Source of the DNA: Paenibacillus radicis (ex Gao et al. 2016)
GTDB lineage: Bacteria > Bacillota > Bacilli > Paenibacillales > Paenibacillaceae
Reading direction: 5' to 3'
NCBI RefSeq assembly: GCF_014641555.1
Contig: NZ_BMHY01000001.1
Coordinates: 713,706 to 777,705 of the forward strand
Length of the DNA: 64,000 bases
This document shows positions 42,841 through 52,015 of the stretch, in pieces (position 1 is the first letter of the stretch; every line of letters begins with the position of its first letter). The translations under genes and the position numbers were made by a program. The notes under the pieces were generated by a model, which searched no databases, was not told where the DNA came from, and saw only the letters and a list, made by a program, of their open reading frames with translations.

Positions 42841-44217
42841 TTGCAGATGATAAGGTGGCGCAAAAGAGTAGCCGCATTCATCCCGATGCTGATGCTGGCA
42901 GCGTTGATGCTTACTGCGGCAGGAAGTCTGATTGTCGTTCCATCGCAGGCGAAAGCCGAAACCGCAACCGATATCGGTACCGCCGTCTACGTCGTTCCAG
43001 TAAAGCAGACTGTGGAATCCGGCTTGAAAGCGTTCTTAGAACGGGCCTACAAGGAAGCGGAGGAAGCAAAAGCCGAACGGGTTATACTGGTCATTAATAC
43101 GTTTGGCGGACAGGTTACAAGTGCGGAGGAAATCGGCGAGCTCATCCGCAAGAGCAGCGTTCCCACTACAGCTTACGTAGAAAGCAAAGCTGTGTCAGCG
43201 GGAACCTACATCGCACTTAATGCAGACAGCATTATTATGGAGCCGCACAGCATGATCGGTTCCGCGTCTGTCGTGAACGGCTCAGGCGATTTGATTCAGA
43301 ATCCGAAGATCATATCGCACTGGGTGAGCGCAATGAGCGAAGCGGCGAAGATGAACGGACGCAATCCGGACGTTGCAGCAGCGATGGTAGATCCTGATAT
43401 CGTGCTGAAGCTGCCGGAAATCGGCCGCGATAAAGCAAAAGGGCAAATTCTTTCGCTTTCGGCAGACGAAGCCGTTAAGCTCGGTTATGCGGAGCATCAG
43501 GCAGGATCCGTTCAAGAAGCGTTAAAGCTGATGGGGCTGGAGAATCGAAGAGTCGTCGATATTGAGCCTTCGCTTGCTGAGAAAGTATCGAGATTTTTGG
43601 TTAACCCTTACGTCATGACCGCACTGCTCGTATTGGGCATAGCGGGGGTAGCGTTAGAAATGATTCTACCTGGCTTTGGGGTTCCGGGAATCGTCGGCAT
43701 TTTATCGTTCGGGTTATATTTCTTCGGTCATTACATTGCCGGGTTTGCCGGAATGGAATCAGTAGTTCTCTGTATTGTGGGCTTTGCGTTTCTTGTGATC
43801 GAGGTGTTTATTCCAAGCTTCGGCATTCTGGGCATTCTCGGAAGCATCGCTCTCGTTGCAGGTGTCGTTACTGCTTCGGCAGATCCGATGAATGCATTTA
43901 TCTCGCTTGTCGTAGCCTTAGTACTTGCCGTTATCATTCTGTATTTCGTTATCCGTAAATACAAAACGAAAGGCATTTGGAATAAATTCATCCTGCGCGA
44001 GAAGCTGACCACTGAGCAAGGCTATGTGTCGGCGGACAGCAAGGTGAATTGGTTAGGACAAGAGGGAGTTGCAGTAACCCCGCTTAGGCCGGCGGGTACG
44101 GCGCAGATCGGCGATCAGCGGATCGATGTCGTAACGGCAGGCGAATTTATCGCTTCCGGGAAACCGGTTAAAGTGGTCAAAGCGGAAGGAACATGGGTCG
44201 TCGTTAAAGAAGTATAG
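42841..44217 (+). CDS. NfeD-family membrane protein with ClpP-like domain (YqeZ)
   Basis: Long-form NfeD protein, partner of flotillin-like proteins in membrane microdomains. About 458 residues. A signal-like first helix is followed by a ClpP/SppA-type serine protease domain. Within it are ILVINTFGGQVTSAEEI, AYVESKAVSAGTYIALNAD with the candidate Ser, and HSMIGSASVV. Four or five helices follow (about 260-400), then the C-terminal NfeD beta-barrel (GQEGVAVTPLRPAGTAQIGDQRIDVV). TTG at 42841 is preferred (GGGAGGAG at 42827-42834); ATG at 42847 is possible. An upstream in-frame ATG at 42814 sits inside a TATAAT (42810-42815) that is probably the -10. floA follows. Confidence 0.9.
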   Translation: MQMIRWRKRVAAFIPMLMLAALMLTAAGSLIVVPSQAKAETATDIGTAVYVVPVKQTVESGLKAFLERAYKEAEEAKAERVILVINTFGGQVTSAEEIGELIRKSSVPTTAYVESKAVSAGTYIALNADSIIMEPHSMIGSASVVNGSGDLIQNPKIISHWVSAMSEAAKMNGRNPDVAAAMVDPDIVLKLPEIGRDKAKGQILSLSADEAVKLGYAEHQAGSVQEALKLMGLENRRVVDIEPSLAEKVSRFLVNPYVMTALLVLGIAGVALEMILPGFGVPGIVGILSFGLYFFGHYIAGFAGMESVVLCIVGFAFLVIEVFIPSFGILGILGSIALVAGVVTASADPMNAFISLVVALVLAVIILYFVIRKYKTKGIWNKFILREKLTTEQGYVSADSKVNWLGQEGVAVTPLRPAGTAQIGDQRIDVVTAGEFIASGKPVKVVKAEGTWVVVKEV

Positions 44218-44259
44218 ATTAAGCATTAGAGAATATAGAAAAACGGAGGTTCATCGCTT

Positions 44260-45258
44260 ATGGGATTAGATCCAATTGTAATGGTATTAATTATTGCAGT
44301 AGCGGCGATTGTCATTTTATCGGTATTTTTCAGCTTTTTCCCGGTTATGCTCTGGGTATCGGCGATCGCTTCCGGCGTTCGCGTCGGCATTATTACGCTC
44401 GTCGCTATGCGTTTGCGGCGCGTCGTTCCGAGCCGTATCGTCAATCCGCTGATCAAGGCAACAAAAGCAGGGCTTGGGCTTAATATTAACCAGCTAGAGA
44501 GTCACTTCCTGGCCGGCGGTAACGTCGACCGCGTCGTCAACGCATTGATCGCGGCTCAGCGTGCCAACATTCCGCTCGTATTCGAACGTGCGGCGGCAAT
44601 CGATCTTGCAGGCCGTGACGTGCTTCAAGCGGTGCAAATGAGCGTTAACCCGCGCGTCATTGAGACGCCAACCGTCGCAGCAGTAGCGAAAGACGGCATT
44701 GAAGTTAAAGTTAAAGCGCGCGTTACGGTCCGTGCCAACATTGAAAGACTGGTCGGCGGCGCCGGCGAAGAAACAATTATCGCCCGTGTCGGCGAAGGTA
44801 TTGTAACGACAGTAGGTTCTGCGAATTCTCATAAAGACGTTCTTGAAAATCCGGACCTCATCTCGCGTACGGTGCTTGGCAAAGGTCTTGATGCTGGTAC
44901 TGCGTTCGAAATTCTGTCGATTGATATTGCGGACGTGGATGTAGGCAAAAACATCGGCGCGCATCTGCAAACCGAGCAAGCGGAAGCCGACAAACGGATT
45001 GCTCAGGCGAAAGCCGAAGAACGCCGTGCAATGGCTGTCGCGCAAGAACAGGAAATGAAAGCCCGCGTCGTAGAAATGCGCGCGAAGGTTGTAGAATCCG
45101 AATCACAAGTTCCGCTTGCAATGGCCGATGCGCTTAAAAACGGTAAAATCGGTGTGATGGATTATATGAATTTGAAAAACATCGAGGCCGATACGCAAAT
45201 GCGCAGCTCGATCGGCAAGCCGGACACAGCGTCAAACGACTCGAAAAATGAAAACTAA
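44260..45258 (+). CDS. floA: Flotillin-like protein FloA
   Basis: Scaffold of bacterial membrane microdomains. The 332 residues start with a membrane-inserted hydrophobic hairpin or helix (about 6-30). The SPFH/Band-7 domain follows ([28 protein letters not shown]). A Glu/Ala-rich helical region ([34 protein letters not shown]) is the typical flotillin coiled part. A charged end follows. CGGAGG precedes the ATG. Immediately after the nfeD-type gene, as in Bacillus (yqeZ-yqfA), so the two should be one operon. Confidence 0.96.
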   Translation: MGLDPIVMVLIIAVAAIVILSVFFSFFPVMLWVSAIASGVRVGIITLVAMRLRRVVPSRIVNPLIKATKAGLGLNINQLESHFLAGGNVDRVVNALIAAQRANIPLVFERAAAIDLAGRDVLQAVQMSVNPRVIETPTVAAVAKDGIEVKVKARVTVRANIERLVGGAGEETIIARVGEGIVTTVGSANSHKDVLENPDLISRTVLGKGLDAGTAFEILSIDIADVDVGKNIGAHLQTEQAEADKRIAQAKAEERRAMAVAQEQEMKARVVEMRAKVVESESQVPLAMADALKNGKIGVMDYMNLKNIEADTQMRSSIGKPDTASNDSKNEN

Positions 45259-45328
45259 CGAGCTCTAGCATGGTAAAGGCTAGGTTCATGCTAGGTTTCC
45301 TAGGCTTCATTTTGGAGGTGAAGGCAGC

Positions 45329-45805
45329 TTGAAACTGATTGAGTTTTTGCTAAACAACATTTACTTTGTCGTCATTATCGGCGGAGTGCTGTTCTCGATA
45401 TTTAGGAAAGCCGGAGGATCGGCCCGCAACGGCAATCCTGCGATGCCTACTTTTGGCGGCGGAAGAGGCGGCGATCCTGCCCGCAAGACGGAGGAGTACG
45501 AAGAAGAGGAACAGCCGCAGTGGATGGATGGGCGTTACGCCTCCCCTCCCGAGCCTGAACCGCAGCCGGAGCCGCCAAAGCCGGTCATCATCCGTCAGCA
45601 GGAACGGGCTGAGGACGCTCGTGCGGGCGCTCAGCGCCCTCGTTCTCCTTTCAACTCATCTACACCGCTCACGGGCGGAGGAACGTCCCAGCGGCCTGCT
45701 GCGGCTTCCTTGAGCGCGCTGCAAGAAACCGACGAGCTTAAGAAAGCAATTATCTGGTCCGAAATACTTGGTCCGCCGAGATCGAAGCGGCCATTCGGGA
45801 AATAA
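45329..45805 (+). CDS. Small membrane-anchored Pro/Glu-rich protein downstream of floA
   Basis: Unrecognised protein of 158 residues. An N-terminal membrane helix (IEFLLNNIYFVVIIGGVLFSIF, about 4-25) leads into a Gly-rich stretch. A long disordered acidic and Pro-rich middle follows (about 50-85). The conserved-looking C-terminal motif is ELKKAIIWSEILGPPRSKRPF. TTG at 45329 is the start, eight bases after GGAGGTG. It follows floA by 70 bases and is probably co-transcribed, so an accessory role at the same membrane domains is conceivable. In Bacillus the gene here is the unrelated-looking yqfB. Confidence 0.75.
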   Translation: MKLIEFLLNNIYFVVIIGGVLFSIFRKAGGSARNGNPAMPTFGGGRGGDPARKTEEYEEEEQPQWMDGRYASPPEPEPQPEPPKPVIIRQQERAEDARAGAQRPRSPFNSSTPLTGGGTSQRPAAASLSALQETDELKKAIIWSEILGPPRSKRPFGK

Positions 45806-45812
45806 ATGAACG

Positions 45813-45853
45813 AAGCGTCAGTACGCGCAATTGCGCCGTGCTGACGCTTTTTT
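45813..45853 (+). terminator. Terminator of the nfeD-floA operon
   Basis: AAGCGTCAG (45813-45821) pairs with CTGACGCTT (45841-45849), with GCGCAATTGCGC in the loop and a T-run after it. Confidence 0.85.
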
Positions 45854-45881
45854 CATATTTGCTGCCCTGCCCGCATATTTT
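45853..45881 (+). promoter_or_regulatory. Candidate mother-cell sigma-E promoter of yqfC-yqfD
   Basis: TCATATT (45853-45859), 14 bases, CATATTTT (45874-45881). This matches the sigma-E pattern (ATATT then CATACAnT) well in both boxes and spacing. The Bacillus orthologues are sigma-E genes. Confidence 0.55.
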
Positions 45882-45932
45882 GAAAGGTAACAAGGTTTGC
45901 AGACACTGCAGCAAGGGGGCAAAAGACTGACT

Positions 45933-46211
45933 ATGGGCCGTATTAACCGTAGATTGCGCAAGTGGACCGCGGATGTATTGGATTTGCCCCAGGATGTCGT
46001 ATACGACCTGCCGCGGCTCACGATGATCGGTGACCGCCAGCTGTACATTGAGAATCATCGCGGCGTCATTCATTTCTCAAGCGAGAAGCTGAAGCTAGCG
46101 CTCAGCAAGGGGGAGCTTGAGGTGACCGGAACGTCGCTCGTCATACGCACAATTTGGACGGAAGAGGTTTTTATCGAAGGCACGATTAGAAGTATCGAAG
46201 TGAGAGAGTAG
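45933..46211 (+). CDS. yqfC: Sporulation protein YqfC
   Basis: Small sporulation-associated protein of 92 residues. A basic start (MGRINRRLRKWTADVL) is followed by the family core LPQDVVYDLPRLTMIGDRQLYIENHRGVIHFS. The C-terminal ALSKGELEVTGTSLVIRTIWTEEVFIEGTI reads as repeated beta strands. Biochemical function is unknown. The ATG at 45933 fits the family; its ribosome site (AAGGGGG, about 14 bases away) is weak. It is followed 11 bases later by yqfD, and a likely sigma-E promoter precedes it. Confidence 0.9.
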   Translation: MGRINRRLRKWTADVLDLPQDVVYDLPRLTMIGDRQLYIENHRGVIHFSSEKLKLALSKGELEVTGTSLVIRTIWTEEVFIEGTIRSIEVRE

Positions 46212-46222
46212 GAGGGGTTCGA

Positions 46223-47416
46223 ATGGACGGGCAATGGCTGCAGTGGATGAGAGGCATGGTGACGGTTCAAGTCCGGGGCGGAGAGCCGGAGCAGCTGGTT
46301 AACCGGGCTCTGAAGGGAGGGCTGCAGCTATCGTCCATCCAGTGGACAAGCGCAGACAAGCTTCAATTTGAGCTGTCGGTCAACGATTTCTTCCGCCTTC
46401 GCGAGCATTTAAAGGAGACAGGCTGCCGGGTGCATGTGACGAAGCGGACAGGTATGCCCTTCTGGCTTGTGAAGATGCAGAAGCGAAAGCTGTTCGCCGC
46501 AGGCATCATTCTCTTTTTTGTCGGGGTTTATTTGCTCTCCTCGCTCGTATGGTCGATCGAAGTGAAAGGGAATATGAAGCTGACCGATGAGCAAATATAC
46601 GCCGCTGCCAAGCAAGAAGGATTATTCCCGATGCAGTGGACATTCCGCCTGCAGGATACGGATATCATGTCTAAGCGTCTGGTGAGCAAGCTGCCGGGTG
46701 CGACTTGGATCGGCGTCGAGCGAAAGGGAACAAAGGTCATTATTCAAGTCGTGGAGACGACGGAGCCTGACAAGCAGGAGCTGCAGAATCCAAGGCATCT
46801 GGTTGCATCCGCTGACGCTGTCGTTACGGAGATATACACCGAGAAGGGCCGTGCGGTCGTTAAGAAAAATATGAAGGTCAGGGAAGGGCAGACGCTGATC
46901 TCCGGCACGATCGGCGGAGGCGCCTATACACAGACCGTTGTAGCGAAAGGTTCGGTTCGCGGGTTAGTCTGGTATGAATACGACATTGCATCGCCGCTGA
47001 CGCAGCAGACGAAAGTCTATACGGGGGAGAAGAAGACCAAATGGTATGCGATGATCGGCGGCAGAGCGCTGCAGGTCAGCGGCTTCGGAAGCAACCCGTT
47101 CGAGACGTTCGAGACCGTTGTTTATGAAGAGCAGGCGGCGTGGCGCAATTGGCATCTTCCTCTTGGGAGACTGAAGAAAACGATAATGGAAGTGCGGACG
47201 GAAGAGCGGGAGCTGACCGAAGAGGAGGCGAAGAGCGCCGGAATGCAGCAGGCCAAAGCCAATGTAATGCTGAAAGCAGGCACGGATGCGGTCATCCGGA
47301 ACGAAATTGTTTTGCATGAAAAGACGGACAATGGTAAAGTTTATATGAAAGTTCATTTTGAAGTCGAGCAATCGATTGTGAAAGAAATGCCCCTAGTCCA
47401 GATGCAAGGAGAATGA
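46223..47416 (+). CDS. yqfD: Sporulation protein YqfD
   Basis: Mother-cell sporulation membrane protein of 397 residues. A small N-terminal cytoplasmic domain resembles an RNA- or nucleotide-binding alpha-beta fold (VTVQVRGGEPEQLVNRALKGGLQLSSIQW). One membrane helix lies at about 93-112 (LFAAGIILFFVGVYLLSSLVWSI). The large C-terminal outer part contains two VTEIYTEKGRAVVKKNMKVREGQTLISG-type segments. GGAGGGG precedes the ATG. Its mechanism is unknown. Co-transcribed with yqfC and followed 6 bases later by phoH. Confidence 0.92.
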   Translation: MDGQWLQWMRGMVTVQVRGGEPEQLVNRALKGGLQLSSIQWTSADKLQFELSVNDFFRLREHLKETGCRVHVTKRTGMPFWLVKMQKRKLFAAGIILFFVGVYLLSSLVWSIEVKGNMKLTDEQIYAAAKQEGLFPMQWTFRLQDTDIMSKRLVSKLPGATWIGVERKGTKVIIQVVETTEPDKQELQNPRHLVASADAVVTEIYTEKGRAVVKKNMKVREGQTLISGTIGGGAYTQTVVAKGSVRGLVWYEYDIASPLTQQTKVYTGEKKTKWYAMIGGRALQVSGFGSNPFETFETVVYEEQAAWRNWHLPLGRLKKTIMEVRTEERELTEEEAKSAGMQQAKANVMLKAGTDAVIRNEIVLHEKTDNGKVYMKVHFEVEQSIVKEMPLVQMQGE

Positions 47417-47422
47417 GGTTGT

Positions 47423-48394
47423 TTGCAGAGTGAGACGAGAACAGTCAAAATTCCGCTCCTGAACGCAGCGGAGGGACTAGCGGTATTTGGTCCCCAGGAT
47501 AAGTTTTTGAAACTAGTGGAGCAACAGATGGAGGCTTCCATTTCGTCACGCGAAGCGGAAATCGTGATTTCCGGCGAGAAGCAAGAGGTGGATTCGCTTG
47601 AACAGCTGTTCAATGTGCTCCTGCAGCTTTTCCGCGGCGGCTACAATCCTTCTGAGCGAGATATCGTGTATGCGCTTGATCTTGCCCGTTCCATGCAGGC
47701 TGAAGAGCTGCTAGACCTGTTCAAGGCCGAAATTACGAGCACATTCAGAGGCAAGCCGATACGCGTTAAGACGATTGGGCAGCGCCATTATGTGAAAACA
47801 ATTAAGAAGCAGGATGTCGTATTCGGCATTGGTCCTGCCGGAACAGGTAAAACCTATCTGGCCGTCGTACTGGCGGTTGCCGCGTTGAAGGAAGGCTCCG
47901 TCAAACGTATTATTCTGACGCGCCCAGCAGTCGAAGCGGGAGAAAATCTCGGTTTTCTGCCGGGAGATTTGCAAGAGAAAGTAGATCCTTATTTACGGCC
48001 TTTATATGATGCATTGCATGATGTGCTCGGCCCGGACCAAACGGCCAAAGCATTCGAACGCGGAACAATTGAAATCGCACCGCTCGCTTATATGCGCGGA
48101 CGGACGCTAGACGATGCTTTCATCATTCTGGATGAGGCTCAAAATACGACGCCTGAGCAGATGAAGATGTTCCTTACGCGCCTTGGCTTCGGCTCCAAAA
48201 TGGTCATTACAGGCGACGTGACGCAGATTGATTTGCCGCGGGGCAAAAACTCCGGCTTAATCGAAGCGCAGCGCATTTTGCGAGACATCGAGGAAATCGG
48301 CTTTATTTTCTTTACAGAGCAAGATGTCGTCCGCCATTCTCTGGTCCAGAAAATCATAGTCGCATACAATTGGGACGCCGAAAACAAAGCATAG
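47423..48394 (+). CDS. phoH: PhoH-family ATPase
   Basis: Cytoplasmic P-loop ATPase of 323 residues, possibly linked to RNA metabolism. An N-terminal KH-like region is followed by Walker A GPAGTGKT (137-144). RPAVEAGENLGFLPGD, Walker B AFIILDEAQNTTPEQMKMFLTR and the GDVTQIDLPRGKNSGL motif come next. The start is TTG at 47423 (AGGAGA about 10 bases before). It is embedded between yqfD and the HD phosphodiesterase, the Bacillus order. The partner YbeY, encoded two genes later, is a known RNase, which fits an RNA role. Confidence 0.94.
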   Translation: MQSETRTVKIPLLNAAEGLAVFGPQDKFLKLVEQQMEASISSREAEIVISGEKQEVDSLEQLFNVLLQLFRGGYNPSERDIVYALDLARSMQAEELLDLFKAEITSTFRGKPIRVKTIGQRHYVKTIKKQDVVFGIGPAGTGKTYLAVVLAVAALKEGSVKRIILTRPAVEAGENLGFLPGDLQEKVDPYLRPLYDALHDVLGPDQTAKAFERGTIEIAPLAYMRGRTLDDAFIILDEAQNTTPEQMKMFLTRLGFGSKMVITGDVTQIDLPRGKNSGLIEAQRILRDIEEIGFIFFTEQDVVRHSLVQKIIVAYNWDAENKA

Positions 48395-48411
48395 AGAGGA
48401 ATGTCCGCTCC

Positions 48412-50670
48412 ATGAACCAGAACCAGAATCAGAATCAGGTCGGTAAACAGGGGAACTTGCAGTCGATAAGAACTGCGGGGTGGAAACAGAGCGCGGCGGT
48501 ACGCCTCGTGCTCTTGTTTCTGTTTGTATTGCTGTTTTATTTCAGTTTAGCGCCGCATGTCGTACCCGAGACTTATAATATTCAAGAGGGATCGGCCAGC
48601 GAGAAAGATATCGTCGCTCCGTTCCAAATCTCGGACAGCAAAGCAACGCTGCAAGCGCAAGAGGAAGCGGCGAATCGGATTGACTCGAGCTACTCGAACG
48701 TCGGTTTGCGCAGCGACCAGCTGCTGGATCAAATTTTGCTGCGGATCGAGCAGCTGAATTTGGACGACCAGGTTAGTGAGCAGAACAAAATCGACATTTA
48801 CCGCAATGAAATTCCAGGGCGCTACGGCGATTTTGTCGACAACTTCGTCAAAAAGAACGCCGGAAGCGGCACCTATAACGATACGCTGCTGGCCGAAATG
48901 GCGGAAGTCATCAAGGAGCAGCAGTACACGATCCCTGAAGAAACCTTTTACAAAATGCCTAGGCTTACGTCCGAAGAGATCGCAGAGATGCGCAGCGTAG
49001 GACAAGATATCGTTCGCAAGCTGATGGGCGAGCAGCTCCGGGATGCGGAGACGGCTAGAACGCGGGTAGCGGAGCTGGTGAATGGCAGCAAGCTGTCGGG
49101 CCGGACGAGCCGTGAAATCGTTCAGGAGCTGGCACGGTTTGCGATTATGCCGAACCGTTTCATCGACAAGGAAGCAACGGAAGAAGCCAAAATTCAAGCG
49201 AAGAAAAATACGCCTGTCGTAATGATTCAGGAAGGCGACCTCATCGTGAAGCGCGGACAGGTCATTACTCCAGAGGTGTATGAGCTGCTCAAGGATTCTT
49301 CGCTGCTTCACGACAAGCGCAACTACTGGCCGCAGCTTGGGCTTCTGATGATGTGTCTGATGCTTATTCTTGGTATTTACGCCTATCTGCATCAATCGGG
49401 CGGCAAAGACGGGTTGAAGCCGAAATACAACAACTCGCAGCTGTTTATGCTGTGGCTGATTTATTTAATCAACATTTTAACGATGCAGGTCATATCGCTG
49501 ACTCAGACGCACGCAGCGCCTTATGCCGGATATTTGGCTCCGGCAGCACTAGGGACGATGCTGATTGCTCTGCTGCTTGATATGCATCTTGCGTTAATTA
49601 GCTCCATTGTTTTTTCTTTGATCGGCAGTATTGTTCTAAACACACAGCAAAATCAAATCTTTGATTTTAATTTCGGTTTTGTCTTTATCGTAGTATCGAT
49701 TGCCGCGATTTTTTCCATTCATCGGGCAAGCCAGCGGTCAACGATATTGAAGGCTGGCATTATGGTCAGCCTATTCGGATCAATCTCTGTGCTGGCTCTC
49801 ATGTTTTTGAGCGAACAGCTGGATCAAGGTCCACTGGTCTATTCACTGGCATTCGCCTTTGCGAGCGGACTGCTGACGGCAATTCTCGTAATCGGCCTTA
49901 TGCCGTTTTTCGAAATTACATTCGGTATTCTGTCGGCTTTGAAGCTGGTAGAGTTGTCAAACCCGAACCATCCGTTGCTGCGCAAGCTGCTGACAGAAAC
50001 GCCGGGAACCTATCACCACAGCGTGATGGTCGGCAATTTGTCGGAGGCGGCGGCAGAATCCATTGGGGCGGACGGCTTGTTATGCCGCGTAGGATCGTTC
50101 TATCATGATATTGGCAAGACGAAACGGCCAAACTATTTTATCGAGAATCAGACGAATATCGAGAACCCTCACGATACGATTGATCCAAAGCTGAGCAAAT
50201 CGATTATCGTTGCCCATGCCCGCGATGGCGTAGATATGCTCAAAGCGCATAATATACCGAAGCCGATTCGAGATATCGCCGAGCAGCATCACGGGACGAC
50301 ATCGCTGAAGTTTTTCTACTTCAAAGCGATGAAGCAAGCGGAGGAGCAGGGCGTGGAAGTTAATTTCACCGAGGATGACTTCCGTTATCCCGGACCGAAA
50401 GCGCAATCGAAGGAAGCGGCTGTTGTCGGCTTAGCCGACTGTGTAGAGGCTGCTGTTCGCAGCTTGCGAAATCCAACGGTCGAGCAGGTGGAAGCGATGA
50501 TTCAAAAAATTATTAAAAGCCGCGTCGACGACAATCAATACAATGAATGTGATTTGACAATGAAGGAATTGGACAAGATTGCGCATTCGTTGAAAGAAAG
50601 CGTAATCGGCATTTTCCACTCGCGTATTGAATATCCGGAAGATGTGAAACCAAAGGAGCGTATGGCATGA
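48412..50670 (+). CDS. pgpH: PgpH-type cyclic-di-AMP phosphodiesterase (7TM-HD)
   Basis: Membrane enzyme that hydrolyses the second messenger c-di-AMP. About 752 residues. A short Asn/Gln-repeat N-terminus (NQNQNQNQ) precedes a first helix, and the outward 7TMR-HDED domain spans about 50-300. Seven helices follow (about 310-500). The cytoplasmic HD domain starts with YHHSVMVGNLSEAAAESIG, contains FYHDIGKTKRPNYF and continues to AEQHHGTTSLKFF. The ATG at 48412 fits; the frame extends upstream to 48370. The stop overlaps ybeY (ATGA), so translation is coupled. Equivalent to Bacillus yqfF. Confidence 0.94.
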   Translation: MNQNQNQNQVGKQGNLQSIRTAGWKQSAAVRLVLLFLFVLLFYFSLAPHVVPETYNIQEGSASEKDIVAPFQISDSKATLQAQEEAANRIDSSYSNVGLRSDQLLDQILLRIEQLNLDDQVSEQNKIDIYRNEIPGRYGDFVDNFVKKNAGSGTYNDTLLAEMAEVIKEQQYTIPEETFYKMPRLTSEEIAEMRSVGQDIVRKLMGEQLRDAETARTRVAELVNGSKLSGRTSREIVQELARFAIMPNRFIDKEATEEAKIQAKKNTPVVMIQEGDLIVKRGQVITPEVYELLKDSSLLHDKRNYWPQLGLLMMCLMLILGIYAYLHQSGGKDGLKPKYNNSQLFMLWLIYLINILTMQVISLTQTHAAPYAGYLAPAALGTMLIALLLDMHLALISSIVFSLIGSIVLNTQQNQIFDFNFGFVFIVVSIAAIFSIHRASQRSTILKAGIMVSLFGSISVLALMFLSEQLDQGPLVYSLAFAFASGLLTAILVIGLMPFFEITFGILSALKLVELSNPNHPLLRKLLTETPGTYHHSVMVGNLSEAAAESIGADGLLCRVGSFYHDIGKTKRPNYFIENQTNIENPHDTIDPKLSKSIIVAHARDGVDMLKAHNIPKPIRDIAEQHHGTTSLKFFYFKAMKQAEEQGVEVNFTEDDFRYPGPKAQSKEAAVVGLADCVEAAVRSLRNPTVEQVEAMIQKIIKSRVDDNQYNECDLTMKELDKIAHSLKESVIGIFHSRIEYPEDVKPKERMA

Positions 50671-51164
50671 GCTTGCAACTCGACTGGAGCAATGAGCAAA
50701 CAAAATTTGAAATTCCTGAGCAATGGATTGGGCGCCTGCAAGAGCTGTTAAGGCTGGCAGGAGAGGCGGAAGGCATGGAGGAAGGCGAAGTTACGCTAAC
50801 CTTCACCGACAATGAGCAAATCCATCAGTTGAACCGTGATTACCGCAGCATTGACCGTCCGACAGATGTGCTGTCGTTCGCTATGCAAGATGACGGGACG
50901 GACGAGCTGGACATTATTTTTGAAGTGGAAAGCGAGGACGAGCCTGATCCGATATCCGGCATGTTAGGCGACATCGTGATCTCAGTTGAGAAAGCGAAAG
51001 AGCAAAGTGAGGATTACGGCCATTCGCTAGAGCGTGAGATCGGGTTTTTGTTCGTACACGGTTTTCTTCATCTGATTGGCTACGATCATCAGGATGAGGA
51101 GAGCGAAGCGGAAATGACGGCTAAACAGGAAGCTGTGCTTCAAAAAGCCGGCTTATCGCGATAA
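50667..51164 (+). CDS. ybeY: Endoribonuclease / rRNA maturation factor YbeY
   Basis: Zinc-dependent RNase required for 16S 3'-end processing and ribosome quality control. The 165 residues contain YRSIDRPTDVLSFAM and GDIVISVEKAKEQ. The zinc site HGFLHLIGYDH supplies His 131, 135 and 141. It overlaps pgpH by 4 bases at the start, and its TAA shares one base with the dgkA ATG at the end. It is tightly embedded in the phoH-cdd operon as in Bacillus (yqfG). Confidence 0.96.
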   Translation: MSLQLDWSNEQTKFEIPEQWIGRLQELLRLAGEAEGMEEGEVTLTFTDNEQIHQLNRDYRSIDRPTDVLSFAMQDDGTDELDIIFEVESEDEPDPISGMLGDIVISVEKAKEQSEDYGHSLEREIGFLFVHGFLHLIGYDHQDEESEAEMTAKQEAVLQKAGLSR

Positions 51165-51529
51165 TGTTAGCTAAGTTTATCCGCAGTCTAGGTTATGCAT
51201 GGTCAGGCATACGGTTCGGCATTCGGACGCAGCGGCATGTGAGATTTCACTTGCTAGCTGCGTCTGTCGTGTCCATTCTAGCGTCATTTCTTTCTTTGAC
51301 ACGGATGGAGTGGGCGGTACTGCTTCTCACCTTTGCGCTAGTCATTGCGGCTGAGCTTATAAACACTGCGATCGAGCAGGCGGTTGATCTGGCCAGCCCT
51401 GGTCAGCATCCTGTCGCTAAGGCGGCAAAGGATGCGGCTGCTGGAGCGGTGTTAGTAACTGCCGTGACCGCTGTTATAATAGGGCTGCTCATTATTGGGC
51501 CGCCCTTATGGCATATATTCATGAAATAG
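51164..51529 (+). CDS. dgkA: Diacylglycerol kinase-family protein (undecaprenol kinase)
   Basis: Small trimeric membrane kinase of 121 residues. In Gram-positives the substrate is undecaprenol rather than diacylglycerol. Three helices are visible. The catalytic motif region VIAAELINTAIEQAVDLASP (about 64-83) and AKDAAAGAVLVTAVTAVIIG complete the family signature. The start ATG overlaps the ybeY stop (TAATG). It recycles the lipid carrier for wall synthesis and is followed by cdd. Confidence 0.94.
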   Translation: MLAKFIRSLGYAWSGIRFGIRTQRHVRFHLLAASVVSILASFLSLTRMEWAVLLLTFALVIAAELINTAIEQAVDLASPGQHPVAKAAKDAAAGAVLVTAVTAVIIGLLIIGPPLWHIFMK

Positions 51530-51549
51530 AATGAAAGGAGAGCCGGCGA

Positions 51550-51990
51550 ATGACAGTGGCATACGAAGGATTATCCGAAGACTACAACGCATTGTTGGCG
51601 GATGCAAAAGAAGCGATGACGAGAGCGTACACGCCTTACTCGCACTTTCAAGTCGGCGCTGCTTTGCTCGACGACGAGGGACGTGTCCATTACGGCTGTA
51701 ATATTGAAAATGCGGCATACGGGCCAACGAATTGTGCCGAAAGAACCGCGTTGTTCAGTGCGATAGCAAACGGGCTCCGTCCCGGAAAGTTCAAAGCTAT
51801 AGCCGTTATCGGACGCACGGACGGGCCAATTGCGCCATGTGGCGTTTGCCGTCAGGTGCTTGTTGAGCTTTGTCCGCCGGATATGCCTGTTGTTATGGGC
51901 AATATGCAGGGCGATTGGGCAATCGCGACTGTGTCAGAGCTGCTTCCTGGCGCATTTACGCCGGCTTCTTTAGATTCAACAGGGTTATGA
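51550..51990 (+). CDS. cdd: Cytidine deaminase
   Basis: Pyrimidine salvage enzyme turning cytidine and deoxycytidine into uridines. The 146 residues have [18 protein letters not shown] and [23 protein letters not shown], with the zinc-binding C-A-E and proton-shuttle Glu. The other zinc pair lies in [17 protein letters not shown] precedes the ATG. Last member of the phoH-ybeY-dgkA-cdd block, followed 25 bases later by era. Confidence 0.97.
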   Translation: MTVAYEGLSEDYNALLADAKEAMTRAYTPYSHFQVGAALLDDEGRVHYGCNIENAAYGPTNCAERTALFSAIANGLRPGKFKAIAVIGRTDGPIAPCGVCRQVLVELCPPDMPVVMGNMQGDWAIATVSELLPGAFTPASLDSTGL

Positions 51991-52015
51991 AACGAAAGGG
52001 GCATTTGAATTCGCA

